Shown here piece by piece: positions 54,414 through 64,000 of a stretch of DNA of 64,000 bases (its first letter is position 1; each line of letters starts with the position of its first letter). The notes under the pieces are model-generated. The model was not told where the DNA came from and searched no databases. It saw only the letters and a program-made list of their open reading frames with translations. Source of the stretch: Hyphomonadaceae bacterium (GTDB lineage: Bacteria; Pseudomonadota; Alphaproteobacteria; Caulobacterales; Aquidulcibacteraceae); contig JAIELK010000018.1 in NCBI GenBank assembly GCA_019753175.1, forward strand, positions 111,403 through 175,402, read 5' to 3'. Both the position numbers and the translations under genes were made by a program.

Positions 54414-55409
54414 CTACAAATACACGTCAGTCAGCAACTCGCGCGGGTCGGGTTCTGGGCTGGCTTGCGCGAACTCCGCCGAAGCCGTCACCATCGCGCG
54501 CACTTCGCGATCGATGTCTTTCAAGCTCTCTTCCGTGGCATGGCCGGCATCGATCAACAATTTCTTCACGTGCTCGATCGGGTCGTGGCGGGTCTTCATT
54601 TCTTCGACCTCTTCCTTGGTGCGGTACTTTGCCGGATCGGACATCGAGTGGCCGCGGTACCGGTAGGTCTTCATCTCCAGCAGCACCGGCCCCTTGCCGG
54701 TACGCGCGCGCTCAGCGGCGCGCAGGCCCGCTTCGCGCACGGCGAGCACGTCCATGCCGTCGACTTCTTCGCCCGGAATGTTGAACGAGACGCCGCGCTT
54801 GTAGAGGTGCGTTTCCGACGATGAGCGCTGGATCGAGGTGCCCATCGCGTATTGATTGTTTTCGACGATATAGACCACCGGCAGCTTCCACAGGCTGGCC
54901 ATATTGAAGCTTTCGTACACTTGGCCTTGGTTGGCGGCGCCGTCGCCGAAGTACGTGACGCACACCTTGCCGTCGCCGCGGTAGCGGTTGGCGAAGGCCA
55001 AACCGGTTCCGAGCGAAACCTGCGCGCCGACAATGCCGTGGCCGCCGTAAAAAGCTTTCTCGATGCTGAACATGTGCATCGAGCCGCCTTTGCCTTTCGA
55101 GCAGCCGCCTGAGCGCCCAGTCAACTCAGCCATGATTTCATTGGGGTCCATGCCACACGCCAGCATGTGCCCGTGGTCGCGATAGGCGGTGATCACCTGA
55201 TCCCCCGCGCGCAGGGCGGCCTGCATGCCGACGACCACCGCTTCCTGGCCGATATACAAGTGGCAGAAACCGCCGATCAGGCCCATGCCGTATAATTGGC
55301 CGGCGCGCTCCTCGAAGCGGCGGATGAGCAGCATGTCGCGATAATAGCCGAGCAGTTGATCCTTGCTCGCATGCGCAGCGCCGTTCGCGCGCGTGACGCG
55401 TTCCGCCAT
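54414..55409 (-). CDS. pdhA: Pyruvate dehydrogenase E1 alpha
   Basis: 331 residues. MLLIRRFEERAGQLYGMGLI at the N-terminus and the thiamine diphosphate motif GDGAANQGQVYESFNMASLW ... VENN (about 155-185) are diagnostic; GGSMHMFS and RYRGHSMSDPAKYRTKEEVE are further E1-alpha blocks. With PdhB it decarboxylates pyruvate and acetylates the lipoyl groups. It opens the ten-gene pyruvate dehydrogenase run; a 119-bp gap to ftsB probably holds the promoter. Confidence 0.97.
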   Translation of the reverse strand: MAERVTRANGAAHASKDQLLGYYRDMLLIRRFEERAGQLYGMGLIGGFCHLYIGQEAVVVGMQAALRAGDQVITAYRDHGHMLACGMDPNEIMAELTGRSGGCSKGKGGSMHMFSIEKAFYGGHGIVGAQVSLGTGLAFANRYRGDGKVCVTYFGDGAANQGQVYESFNMASLWKLPVVYIVENNQYAMGTSIQRSSSETHLYKRGVSFNIPGEEVDGMDVLAVREAGLRAAERARTGKGPVLLEMKTYRYRGHSMSDPAKYRTKEEVEEMKTRHDPIEHVKKLLIDAGHATEESLKDIDREVRAMVTASAEFAQASPEPDPRELLTDVYL

Positions 55410-55528
55410 TCGTGTTTCCTCCGCCCGCCACGTGACCTCGTCAGGCCTACGTTGTCCACACGCGCCGGCGCGTTTCTCTTATGCGTCTTTGGCGTGGCTA
55501 GCCAGGGAGGTCTGCGATGCTGCCGCGG

Positions 55529-55822
55529 CTAATCCAGCGCGAAGACCAGCTCTTCCGGATCGCCGGCTGCTAGGCTCACACGCGCGCGCTCAGCGAGGTA
55601 GTCATCGTCGAAGGTCTGTCCCGGGCGTAGTCGCTGGGCCCGTTGCTCGAGTGCATGTTGCTCGGCGGCAAGCGCACCAATCTCCTGCTCCAGCGCACGT
55701 TCTTCGGCCTGCAAACCGACATAGGCGACAAGGCCCTGGCGGCCGGTCACGGCATGCGCACCAAGGTAAAGAATCGCCGCTCCCAAGCCCAGGCTGAGCG
55801 CCGTGGACGCTTGCTTGCCCAT
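55529..55822 (-). CDS. ftsB: FtsB/DivIC septum formation initiator
   Basis: 97 residues. One membrane segment (about 8-25, LSLGLGAAILYLGAHAVTG) then a coiled coil (LQAEERALEQEIGALAAEQHAL) and a C-terminal extracytoplasmic segment (DYLAERARVSLAAGDPEEL). It belongs to the FtsQLB divisome subcomplex. Its place after eno matches the common eno-ftsB linkage. Its upstream region is rich in GANTC sites. Confidence 0.88.
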   Translation of the reverse strand: MGKQASTALSLGLGAAILYLGAHAVTGRQGLVAYVGLQAEERALEQEIGALAAEQHALEQRAQRLRPGQTFDDDYLAERARVSLAAGDPEELVFALD

Positions 55823-55851
55823 CGTTTTGACCCCGAAAACGCGCGCAAGGT

Positions 55852-55994
55852 GAGTCCCAATACTTAATGAAATCTTTACGGAATCAGAAGGTTGCGGAAC
55901 AAAACGAGTCCATGGACTCTTGAAAAATCAGGGACTTAGGGAGAAGCCCGCAACATCTGGTGGTCGCGCGTGTCGTCCGACTCCAGATCGAGTC
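55852..55994. promoter_or_regulatory. Cluster of six GANTC sites upstream of ftsB
   Basis: In the 261-bp ftsB-eno gap, GANTC occurs at 55852, 55881, 55906, 55915, 55979 and 55990. Two of them form the perfect palindrome GAGTCCATGGACTC (55906-55919), and GAGTCCCAA occurs twice. GANTC is the target of the cell-cycle methyltransferase CcrM, and GcrA activates methylated GANTC promoters of division genes in Caulobacter (family knowledge). Promoter function here is inference. The rest of the gap is AT-rich (A5T7 run near 56008) and has no gene. Confidence 0.45.
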
Positions 55995-56083
55995 CCAAGA
56001 GCGAACGAAAAATTTTTTTGCTTCTTTCTTTCCGCTCGACATAGTCAAGGACGAGGTTGCGTGGCCGTTTGGGCCAAGTCGGC

Positions 56084-57415
<1,332 letters not shown>

Positions 57416-57443
57416 CTATCAAAAACGCAAGTTCCAGAAGACC

Positions 57444-57626
57444 TCAGTCTTCCTTCGGCTTCAAAATCTGCTTGCCGTTGTACCGGCCGCTTTTGAGATC
57501 GATGTGGTGTGGACGGCGCAGCTCGCCAGACTCCTTGTCCTCCACATAGGCGTTCTTTTTCAGCGCATCGTGGGCGCGGCGCATGCCGCGGCGGGAAGGC
57601 GAGGTTTTTCGCTTCGGAACGGCCAT
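57444..57626 (-). CDS. rpmF: 50S ribosomal protein L32
   Basis: 60 residues. [20 protein letters not shown] is the canonical L32 start, and the C-terminal [20 protein letters not shown] is the alphaproteobacterial form without zinc-binding cysteines. It is a structural component of the large ribosomal subunit. A terminator follows. Unlike in many bacteria it is not linked to plsX/fabH here. Confidence 0.97.
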   Translation of the reverse strand: MAVPKRKTSPSRRGMRRAHDALKKNAYVEDKESGELRRPHHIDLKSGRYNGKQILKPKED

Positions 57627-57713
57627 GGCCGGACTTACTCCTGGGCCGCGCGGGCTGGTCCCGGCGGCGAAACGGCGCTGATAAAGGATCGGACGCTGCG
57701 CCGCAAGCCTGGA

Positions 57714-58394
57714 TCAGTTGCTCAGGCGGACGGATCCGCCCATCACCGCCGACCGCTCGCCGGTTGTTGGGCCGCCTTTGAGGTCGATATCGCCCCCCAT
57801 CGCCGCGGACGCGTCATAGCTCTCGCTCGCGAAGGCCTCGATGCTGCCGCCCATAGCTGCGCTCGCGTCTGCGACACGGCAGTGCAGGCCCGCAGCACGC
57901 ACTGCCCCTCCCATGGCCGCGGTAGCGTCAAGGCGCTCGCAGGCGCCTTCCAGGGCCAAGTTCGCACCCATCGCGGCGGTTGCGTCGACAGCGGAGCAGT
58001 TCAGTCCGCTCACCTCCATTTGCGCCCCCATAGCTGCGGTGGCGTCGAATGTGTTGCATTCGCCGGTGGCGTTTGCGGTGACTTCAGCGCCGCGCGTCGC
58101 TGCGATCGAGACCAGGCGCGGCATTGCAATCGTAACGGTGGCGTCAAAATGAGGCGAACCGAACCAGGGCCGACGGACTGGATCGATCCTGAGCGTGTCG
58201 CCATCGACGCGCGTCCTGATGCGCTGCGCATCCGGGCCTTCAACTCGAACGGAGAATGCGTCAGCCGTGCTCACTTGGGTCCGGAAGTTGCCCGACACGA
58301 CAATGCTGTCGAAGCCGCTCAGCGCCCTCTCATCAGCTGCGGCGGGCGTCACCAATAACCCCATAATCAAGCTAGAAATCACCAGTGTGCGCAT
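57714..58394 (-). CDS. DUF2807 (head GIN-like) secreted beta-ladder protein with AMG repeats
   Basis: 226 residues. Signal peptide about 1-20 (VISSLIMGLLVTPAAA). The first half (FDSIVVSGNFRTQVSTADAF, VRVEGPDAQRIRTRVDGDTL) is the DUF2807 start. From about residue 115 a six-fold repeat follows, DATAAMGA or DASAAMGG about every 20 residues, with one Cys in several rungs. This looks like a right-handed beta-helix with an Ala-Met-Gly rung. It is a paralogue of the neighbouring gene, 10 bp upstream. Function unknown, probably periplasmic or outer-membrane associated. Confidence 0.85.
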   Translation of the reverse strand: MRTLVISSLIMGLLVTPAAADERALSGFDSIVVSGNFRTQVSTADAFSVRVEGPDAQRIRTRVDGDTLRIDPVRRPWFGSPHFDATVTIAMPRLVSIAATRGAEVTANATGECNTFDATAAMGAQMEVSGLNCSAVDATAAMGANLALEGACERLDATAAMGGAVRAAGLHCRVADASAAMGGSIEAFASESYDASAAMGGDIDLKGGPTTGERSAVMGGSVRLSN

Positions 58395-58404
58395 GACATG
58401 CCCC

Positions 58405-59025
58405 TTAGCTGGCGCGGCGGAGCGAACCGCCGGACGATAGATCGATGTTGCCAATGCCGGGATTGCCCGAGGCGATCACATCGCCGCCGCTCGAAGCATC
58501 AACATTCAAGCGACCGGTGGCAAAAACGTGAGCGCGCGCGCCGGACGAAACGTCAACCGATCCATTTTGGCAGCGTAGGGCGGACGCATCGATATCTGCG
58601 CCACTCGAAGCATCGGCGGTAAACGATGAGCAACTGGCCGCGACATCGAGGTTGGCGCCGGAAGAAGCTTCGAGATCCACGTCGCCTCCTACCAAGCCGG
58701 TAGCAGTGAGACGCGAGCCGCTTGAAACGTCGAGCCCGGCCACCACCGGCATCGTCACGCGAACCAAAGCCTCGCGCCGTCCTCGCCAGGACCATCCGCG
58801 CGTTGGTTCGACGATCAAAGTCCCGTTCGAGACTCTCGTTACGATCCGATCTGCATCCCGGCCGGTGACATCAACCGAAAAGGCGGGACCGACTTCGACC
58901 CGAACGTTGGTTCCGGCGCTGGCTGATACCCGAGTGAAATCCGAGAGGGGCCGGGTGTCGGCAAGGGCGATTCCGGCGCAGCCCACGAAAGCAGCGAGCC
59001 AAGCGGCGGCAAGGGTTGGTTTCAT
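58405..59025 (-). CDS. DUF2807 secreted beta-ladder protein with SSG repeats
   Basis: 206 residues. Start ATG supported by a GGAGG site; signal peptide about 1-26 (LAAAWLAAFVGCAGIALA). FTRVSASAGTNVRVEVGPAF and VDVTGRDADRIVTRVSNGTL correspond to the DUF2807 head, and six rungs carry Ser-Ser-Gly (LDVSSGSRL, LEASSGANL, ADASSGADI, VDVSSGARA, VDASSGGDV, IDLSSGGSL). The rung triplet SSG replaces the AMG of the next gene at the same phase. The two probably form an operon. Confidence 0.86.
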   Translation of the reverse strand: MKPTLAAAWLAAFVGCAGIALADTRPLSDFTRVSASAGTNVRVEVGPAFSVDVTGRDADRIVTRVSNGTLIVEPTRGWSWRGRREALVRVTMPVVAGLDVSSGSRLTATGLVGGDVDLEASSGANLDVAASCSSFTADASSGADIDASALRCQNGSVDVSSGARAHVFATGRLNVDASSGGDVIASGNPGIGNIDLSSGGSLRRAS

Positions 59026-59151
59026 GATGGCCTCCATGGCGCAGCCTGGCGGCGCGCTCGATCCTCATGTGCTAGGATGCAGCGACTGGGTGCTCCAGAT
59101 GCACCTTGCACGCCCTTTGATCCGCTGTCCCATTGCCGCCGTAGAGCCGCC

Positions 59152-60018
59152 ATGCACCGACGAACCCTTCTTGCCGCCTTGCCGACCTTGCCGGCGCTGT
59201 CTGCCTGCACGCCGTCGCTGAGCCTTTTCGACAGCCTGACACCGAAGGATCCCGGCGTTCAGCAGCTCGCGGCAGGCGCCTCCTATGGCCCCCTGCCCCG
59301 CCACACGGTGGATGTCTATGCACCGAAAACCGCCGAGACTGGCGCGCACCCGGTGCTCATGTTCATCCACGGAGGCTCATGGCGCTCGGGCGACCGGACG
59401 GAGTACAATTTTGTGGGCCGCGCCCTGGCCGCGCAGGGGTTCGTGGTGGCGATCCCCAACTATCGGCTTGTGCCCGAGGTTCGCTTCCCAGCATTCATCG
59501 AAGATTGCGCGCTGGCACTGAGGTGGGCTCAGCAGAACATCTCTCGCTATCGCGGCAATCCTGACAAGATCGCGCTGATGGGGCACTCCGCCGGCGCCTA
59601 CAACGCAATGATGGTGGCGCTCGATCCCCGCTACGGTTCGGCGGCGGGCGTTGTTCGCGATGGGGTCAAGGGCGCGATCGGCCTAGCCGGCCCTTACGAC
59701 TTTTTGCCGTTCGACGTTGACTCAACGCGAGACGCATTTGGCAGCGCTGCCGAGCCAGTTGAGACGCAACCGCTCAACTTCGCGCGAGCCGACGCCCCAC
59801 CCTTGTTGTTGCTTTGGGGAGAAGCGGATGAGACGGTCGGCCGGCGCAATCTAGTTGGATTGGAACGCGCCATCGTCGCCGCGGGCGGTTCGGTGGAGAC
59901 GAAAATCTATCCCGGCGTTGACCACGCCGAAATCCTGCTCGCGCTGTCTCGGCCATTTCGCAGCGTAGCACCTGTCCTGTCTGATGTGACCGCGTTTGCG
60001 CGACGTGTGACCGCTTAG
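59152..60018 (+). CDS. Alpha/beta hydrolase lipoprotein (BD-FAE/carboxylesterase type)
   Basis: 288 residues. A signal with lipobox LSAC (Cys19) points to a lipid-anchored envelope enzyme. The oxyanion motif HGGSWRSGD, nucleophile elbow GHSAGAYNAM, acid region LLLWGEADETV and His in GVDHAEILLAL complete the catalytic set. It resembles bacterial feruloyl-esterase-like/kynurenine-formamidase-like alpha/beta hydrolases; the substrate is unknown. A longer reading from 59077 is rejected. It converges with the TerB-like gene by a 4-bp overlap. Confidence 0.87.
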   Translation: MHRRTLLAALPTLPALSACTPSLSLFDSLTPKDPGVQQLAAGASYGPLPRHTVDVYAPKTAETGAHPVLMFIHGGSWRSGDRTEYNFVGRALAAQGFVVAIPNYRLVPEVRFPAFIEDCALALRWAQQNISRYRGNPDKIALMGHSAGAYNAMMVALDPRYGSAAGVVRDGVKGAIGLAGPYDFLPFDVDSTRDAFGSAAEPVETQPLNFARADAPPLLLLWGEADETVGRRNLVGLERAIVAAGGSVETKIYPGVDHAEILLALSRPFRSVAPVLSDVTAFARRVTA

Positions 60019-60569
60019 GTAATCCGGTCGCGCGCCATGTCCTTGATCAGGCCTCGCAGGCGTTCAGGCGCACTCTGCCGATCGAACCCGATCGCGGCGG
60101 TGTAATCGATGAGCGCGTGATGCTCGGTTTCGTCGAAACGGCCGTCAGCGAGGAGCACAGATAGCAATGCTTTCAAGAACCCTACCTTTTGGGCCTGACT
60201 GAACGCGCCTGAATGCTGCTCCAGATAGGCGACCAGAGCATCTTTCGTGAGCGCGGCGCGCCCGATGGCGTCGTCAACGTGCGCAGGCGATGCGTCGTGG
60301 CCGCATGCGTCCCTGATTGATTTGACGATCACGTCCCGCTCGACCGCGGTGATGCGTCCGTCCAACTTTGCGGCGTTCGCCAACGCCTCGATCACGAAGA
60401 CATCGTAGTCCCCATGAACGACCGCATCGGCGCTGCTCGCCTGAATGCGGCGCACAATGGCCCTGGCCACGAACCACATCGCGACGAGCGCCAGAAGCAA
60501 GATCAGAGCGAACGCGGTTCCGTTGCCTGAGGCTGGGTCGACGGGGGTCAGTGCAGCAGCGCTAGGCAT
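60015..60569 (-). CDS. TerB-like domain protein with membrane anchor
   Basis: 184 residues. One transmembrane helix (about 19-40, AFALILLLALVAMWFVARAI) followed by a helical TerB-like domain (FVIEALANAAKLDGRITAVE, GFLKALLSVLLADGRFDETE) with paired acidic DGR-x-E motifs typical of TerB metal sites. The family is linked to stress or envelope functions but has no defined biochemical role. It lies 11 bp after pyrG on the same strand. Confidence 0.8.
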   Translation of the reverse strand: MPSAAALTPVDPASGNGTAFALILLLALVAMWFVARAIVRRIQASSADAVVHGDYDVFVIEALANAAKLDGRITAVERDVIVKSIRDACGHDASPAHVDDAIGRAALTKDALVAYLEQHSGAFSQAQKVGFLKALLSVLLADGRFDETEHHALIDYTAAIGFDRQSAPERLRGLIKDMARDRIT

Positions 60570-60580
60570 GATAACCCTCG

Positions 60581-62260
<1,680 letters not shown>

Positions 62261-62959
62261 TTACTGATCCGGGCCGGCCCGCTCGCGCCGGACCGCCTCA
62301 ACGCCATTCTGCGATGATTCGACAGCGGCTGCGGGGTCATCGGTCAGGTTGATGCCGGAAACCGCGCCATTGGCACTTGTCGCTGGGGTGCTTGTCTGCG
62401 TTCGAGGCGGCGTCCGCGGCGGCGGTTGCTGGCTGGTTTGTGCCGCCGACGCCGTGCGGGTCGGCTGCACTGCGGCGCTCGTGGGTTGCCGTGTAGTCGC
62501 CGCAGGCTGAGCCCTTGGTTGCTGGCTTGAATCCAAGGGCGCTGCACGGGCAGCCGAGGGGGTGACCACGGCCGGCGTTGCGGCAACCGGTTGCTGGGCC
62601 GACGCAAGCTGGGTCTCAGCTGGAAGGCTGCTTTCAGTCGGATCTTCGCGGGGCGGGCTCACGGGGGCCGCGGGTACGGGCGCTGGGGTGGAGCTGACTG
62701 GCGCCGAATCGAGCACCGAACGACTAGAATTCGCGGCGTTTGCCCCCGAAAGCATCGTCAAGCCCAGCGACGTCACCAGGAAGAAGCCGCCCGCTACGGA
62801 GGTCATGCGCGCGAGAGCATCTGCTGCGCCGCGCCCGCTCATCAAGGAGCCGCCTCCACCGCCCATACCAAGCGCCCCGCCCTCTGAGCGCTGCATCAGG
62901 ACGAGGAAGATCAGGCAGACGGCAACCAAAAGGTGGACGCCGAGAACTACGATTTCCAT
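62261..62959 (-). CDS. secG: SecG translocase subunit with long disordered tail
   Basis: 232 residues, more than twice the minimal SecG. The first 75 are typical: helix 1 (VLGVHLLVAVCLIFLVLMQR), the SEGGALGMGGGGGSLMSGRG loop and helix 2 (MTSVAGGFFLVTSLGLTML). The remaining about 155 residues are Pro/Ala/Gln/Ser/Thr-rich and low complexity. SecG assists SecYE in protein export. Extended tails occur in alphaproteobacterial SecG, but this one is long. Confidence 0.93.
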   Translation of the reverse strand: MEIVVLGVHLLVAVCLIFLVLMQRSEGGALGMGGGGGSLMSGRGAADALARMTSVAGGFFLVTSLGLTMLSGANAANSSRSVLDSAPVSSTPAPVPAAPVSPPREDPTESSLPAETQLASAQQPVAATPAVVTPSAARAAPLDSSQQPRAQPAATTRQPTSAAVQPTRTASAAQTSQQPPPRTPPRTQTSTPATSANGAVSGINLTDDPAAAVESSQNGVEAVRRERAGPDQ

Positions 62960-63063
62960 GGACTGTCTGTCTCCCGATCATACCCCACGGCCGACATGGG
63001 CGCTCGCGAAGCCGGGCTCAATAGCCGACGGCTCGGCGAAACGCCAGTCTAGCACAGTCTCCG

Positions 63064-63819
63064 CTACATCGCAGCGGGATGGCCCAGGATTATGGCGGCG
63101 AAGTCGGCCGCCTTCAGGCTCGCGCGGCCAACCAATGCGCCGTCGACGCCTCCCGCTGAGAAGACCTCCGTCGCATTCTTTGGCGAAACCGAGCCTCCGT
63201 AAAGGATGCGGGTCCGATCCGCACGGTCGCCGATCATGCCCGACAGGGTATTTCGCACGACGGCGTGGATCTCAGCGATCTCGGCGACACTTGGCGTGAC
63301 CTGTGCGCCAATCGCCCACACCGGCTCATAGGCGAGCACGAGGTCGCCGAGGGCGGTCGGCGTGCTTTCCAAGACTTGCCGCGCCACAACCGACGCGGCC
63401 AGACCCGCCGAACGTTCATCGCGGGTCTCGCCAACGCAGATGATCGGAACCATGCCTGCCGCCACAACCGCCGCTGCCTTCGCCTTGACCAAGGCATCGC
63501 TCTCTGCGTGGCCGGTGCGACGCTCGGAATGGCCAACGATCACATAGCGGGCGCCGACGTCAGCGAGCATGTTAGCGCTCACCTCGCCGGTCCGGGCTCC
63601 ATCATCGGAGGCGGGGCTGCAGTCCTGTCCTCCGATGGCGATGCCCGTGCCTCCTGCCGCCTCAACGGCGTCCCTGACATACACGGCTGGCGGGCATACA
63701 ACGATGTCTAGGCCGCCAGAGTTGGCGACCAGAGCCCACAGCGAGGCGATCTCAGCCAGAGATCCCCGGCGCCCGAACATCTTCCAATTACCTGCGATTA
63801 GCGGTTTGCGCGCGGCCAT
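63064..63819 (-). CDS. tpiA: Triosephosphate isomerase
   Basis: 251 residues. Catalytic Lys13 (AGNWKMFG), His97 (YVIVGHSERR), Glu165 (VLAYEPVWAIG) and the phosphate-binding ILYGGSVSPKN loop are intact. It interconverts dihydroxyacetone phosphate and glyceraldehyde 3-phosphate. First gene of the tpiA-secG-pyrG run and divergent from the PpiD-like gene. Confidence 0.97.
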   Translation of the reverse strand: MAARKPLIAGNWKMFGRRGSLAEIASLWALVANSGGLDIVVCPPAVYVRDAVEAAGGTGIAIGGQDCSPASDDGARTGEVSANMLADVGARYVIVGHSERRTGHAESDALVKAKAAAVVAAGMVPIICVGETRDERSAGLAASVVARQVLESTPTALGDLVLAYEPVWAIGAQVTPSVAEIAEIHAVVRNTLSGMIGDRADRTRILYGGSVSPKNATEVFSAGGVDGALVGRASLKAADFAAIILGHPAAM

Positions 63820-63908
63820 GCGTCTCTGCCCGATTTGCGGCGGTCATCATTGCCCCCCGATTGGAGCCCCTCTATTGTCCGCCGCCTTCCCGCATATCGG
63901 ATACCTCT

Positions 63909-64000
63909 ATGCTCGCACAATTGAGAAACATGACGCGCGGCTTCATCGCGTGGGTGTTGCTGGCGCTGTTGGCCGTCGCTTTCGCGATTTGGGGTGTCCC
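63909..64000 (+). CDS. ppiD: PpiD/SurA-N-type periplasmic folding factor, 5' end only
   Basis: Only the first 30 codons are in the window, starting MLAQLRNMTRGFIAWVLLAL and continuing LAVAFAIWGVP. This short cytoplasmic stretch plus a single signal-anchor helix ending in FAIWG is the typical start of alphaproteobacterial PpiD-like peptidyl-prolyl isomerases. Divergence from tpiA is also the common arrangement. The identification rests on the N-terminus alone. Confidence 0.75.
   Translation, partial: MLAQLRNMTRGFIAWVLLALLAVAFAIWGV

Overview
The window reads as a chromosomal core segment of a GC-rich alphaproteobacterium, most likely from the Caulobacterales / Hyphomonadaceae neighbourhood. 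The reasons are the order tig-clpP-clpX-lon-hupB, an NDUFS4-type complex I accessory protein, a fused IspD-IspF, NtrY-NtrX, a pyruvate dehydrogenase E1-beta carrying its own lipoyl domain, and a PopA/PleD-like degenerate REC-REC-GGDEF protein. The phylogenetic placement is inference from gene content. I see no insertion sequence, prophage, CRISPR array, rRNA or plasmid function, and no gene-free stretch longer than 300 bp.

Layout. 1-8.1 kb: a truncated membrane acyltransferase, then the proteostasis cluster (trigger factor, ClpP, ClpX, Lon), HU, an NDUFS4-like protein and tRNA-Arg(UCU). 8.1-15.9 kb (minus strand): MetC, a mercaptopyruvate sulfurtransferase, cyclopropane-fatty-acid synthase, DNA photolyase, a GT2 glycosyltransferase and RecG. 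15.9-23.7 kb: SdhE coupled to Mfd, the degenerate REC-REC-GGDEF protein, a family III CoA-transferase/racemase, a two-subunit 3-oxoacid CoA-transferase and tRNA-Ser(UGA). 23.9-30.7 kb (plus strand): a cell-wall and DNA-metabolism run, RlpA, DD-carboxypeptidase, Tmk, HolB, TatD, a metallo-beta-lactamase-fold hydrolase, MazG and an unknown protein. 30.7-39.2 kb: LD-carboxypeptidase divergent from a MurC/Mpl-like ligase, then HflX, Hfq, a D-amino-acid transaminase and NtrX-NtrY. 39.2-47.3 kb: IspDF, a large MFS/spermidine-synthase fusion, PncC, a RatA/Coq10-like START protein, LipA, an acyl-CoA/ACP ligase and a small lipoprotein. 47.3-57.6 kb (minus strand): Eno, FtsB, and a tightly packed ten-gene pyruvate dehydrogenase cluster (PdhA, MAPEG, PdhB, GFA protein, membrane protein, PdhC, membrane protein, MarC, cupin, Lpd), with RpmF upstream of eno. 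57.7-64 kb: two DUF2807 beta-ladder paralogues, a lipoprotein esterase, a TerB-like protein, PyrG, SecG, TpiA and the start of a PpiD-like chaperone.

How the genes fit together. LipA makes the lipoyl groups used by PdhB and PdhC, and Lpd reoxidises them. LD-carboxypeptidase, the Mur ligase, RlpA and the DD-carboxypeptidase all act on peptidoglycan. RecG, Mfd, photolyase, HolB, Tmk and MazG serve DNA repair, replication and nucleotide hygiene. ClpP/ClpX/Lon/trigger factor handle protein quality control, and the PopA-like protein may be a c-di-GMP-dependent ClpXP adaptor component of the kind known in Caulobacter (inference).

The points most worth a second look are: the PopA-like protein, whose c-di-GMP inhibitory-site motif is kept at exact spacing while the GGDEF catalytic motif is lost; six GANTC (CcrM-type) sites upstream of ftsB; two decayed extra copies of the 3' end of lpd flanking a perfect palindrome; a 47-bp tandem hairpin repeat upstream of hfq; and the accessory membrane proteins embedded in the pyruvate dehydrogenase operon. 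No wholly new multi-gene defence or mobile system is visible.
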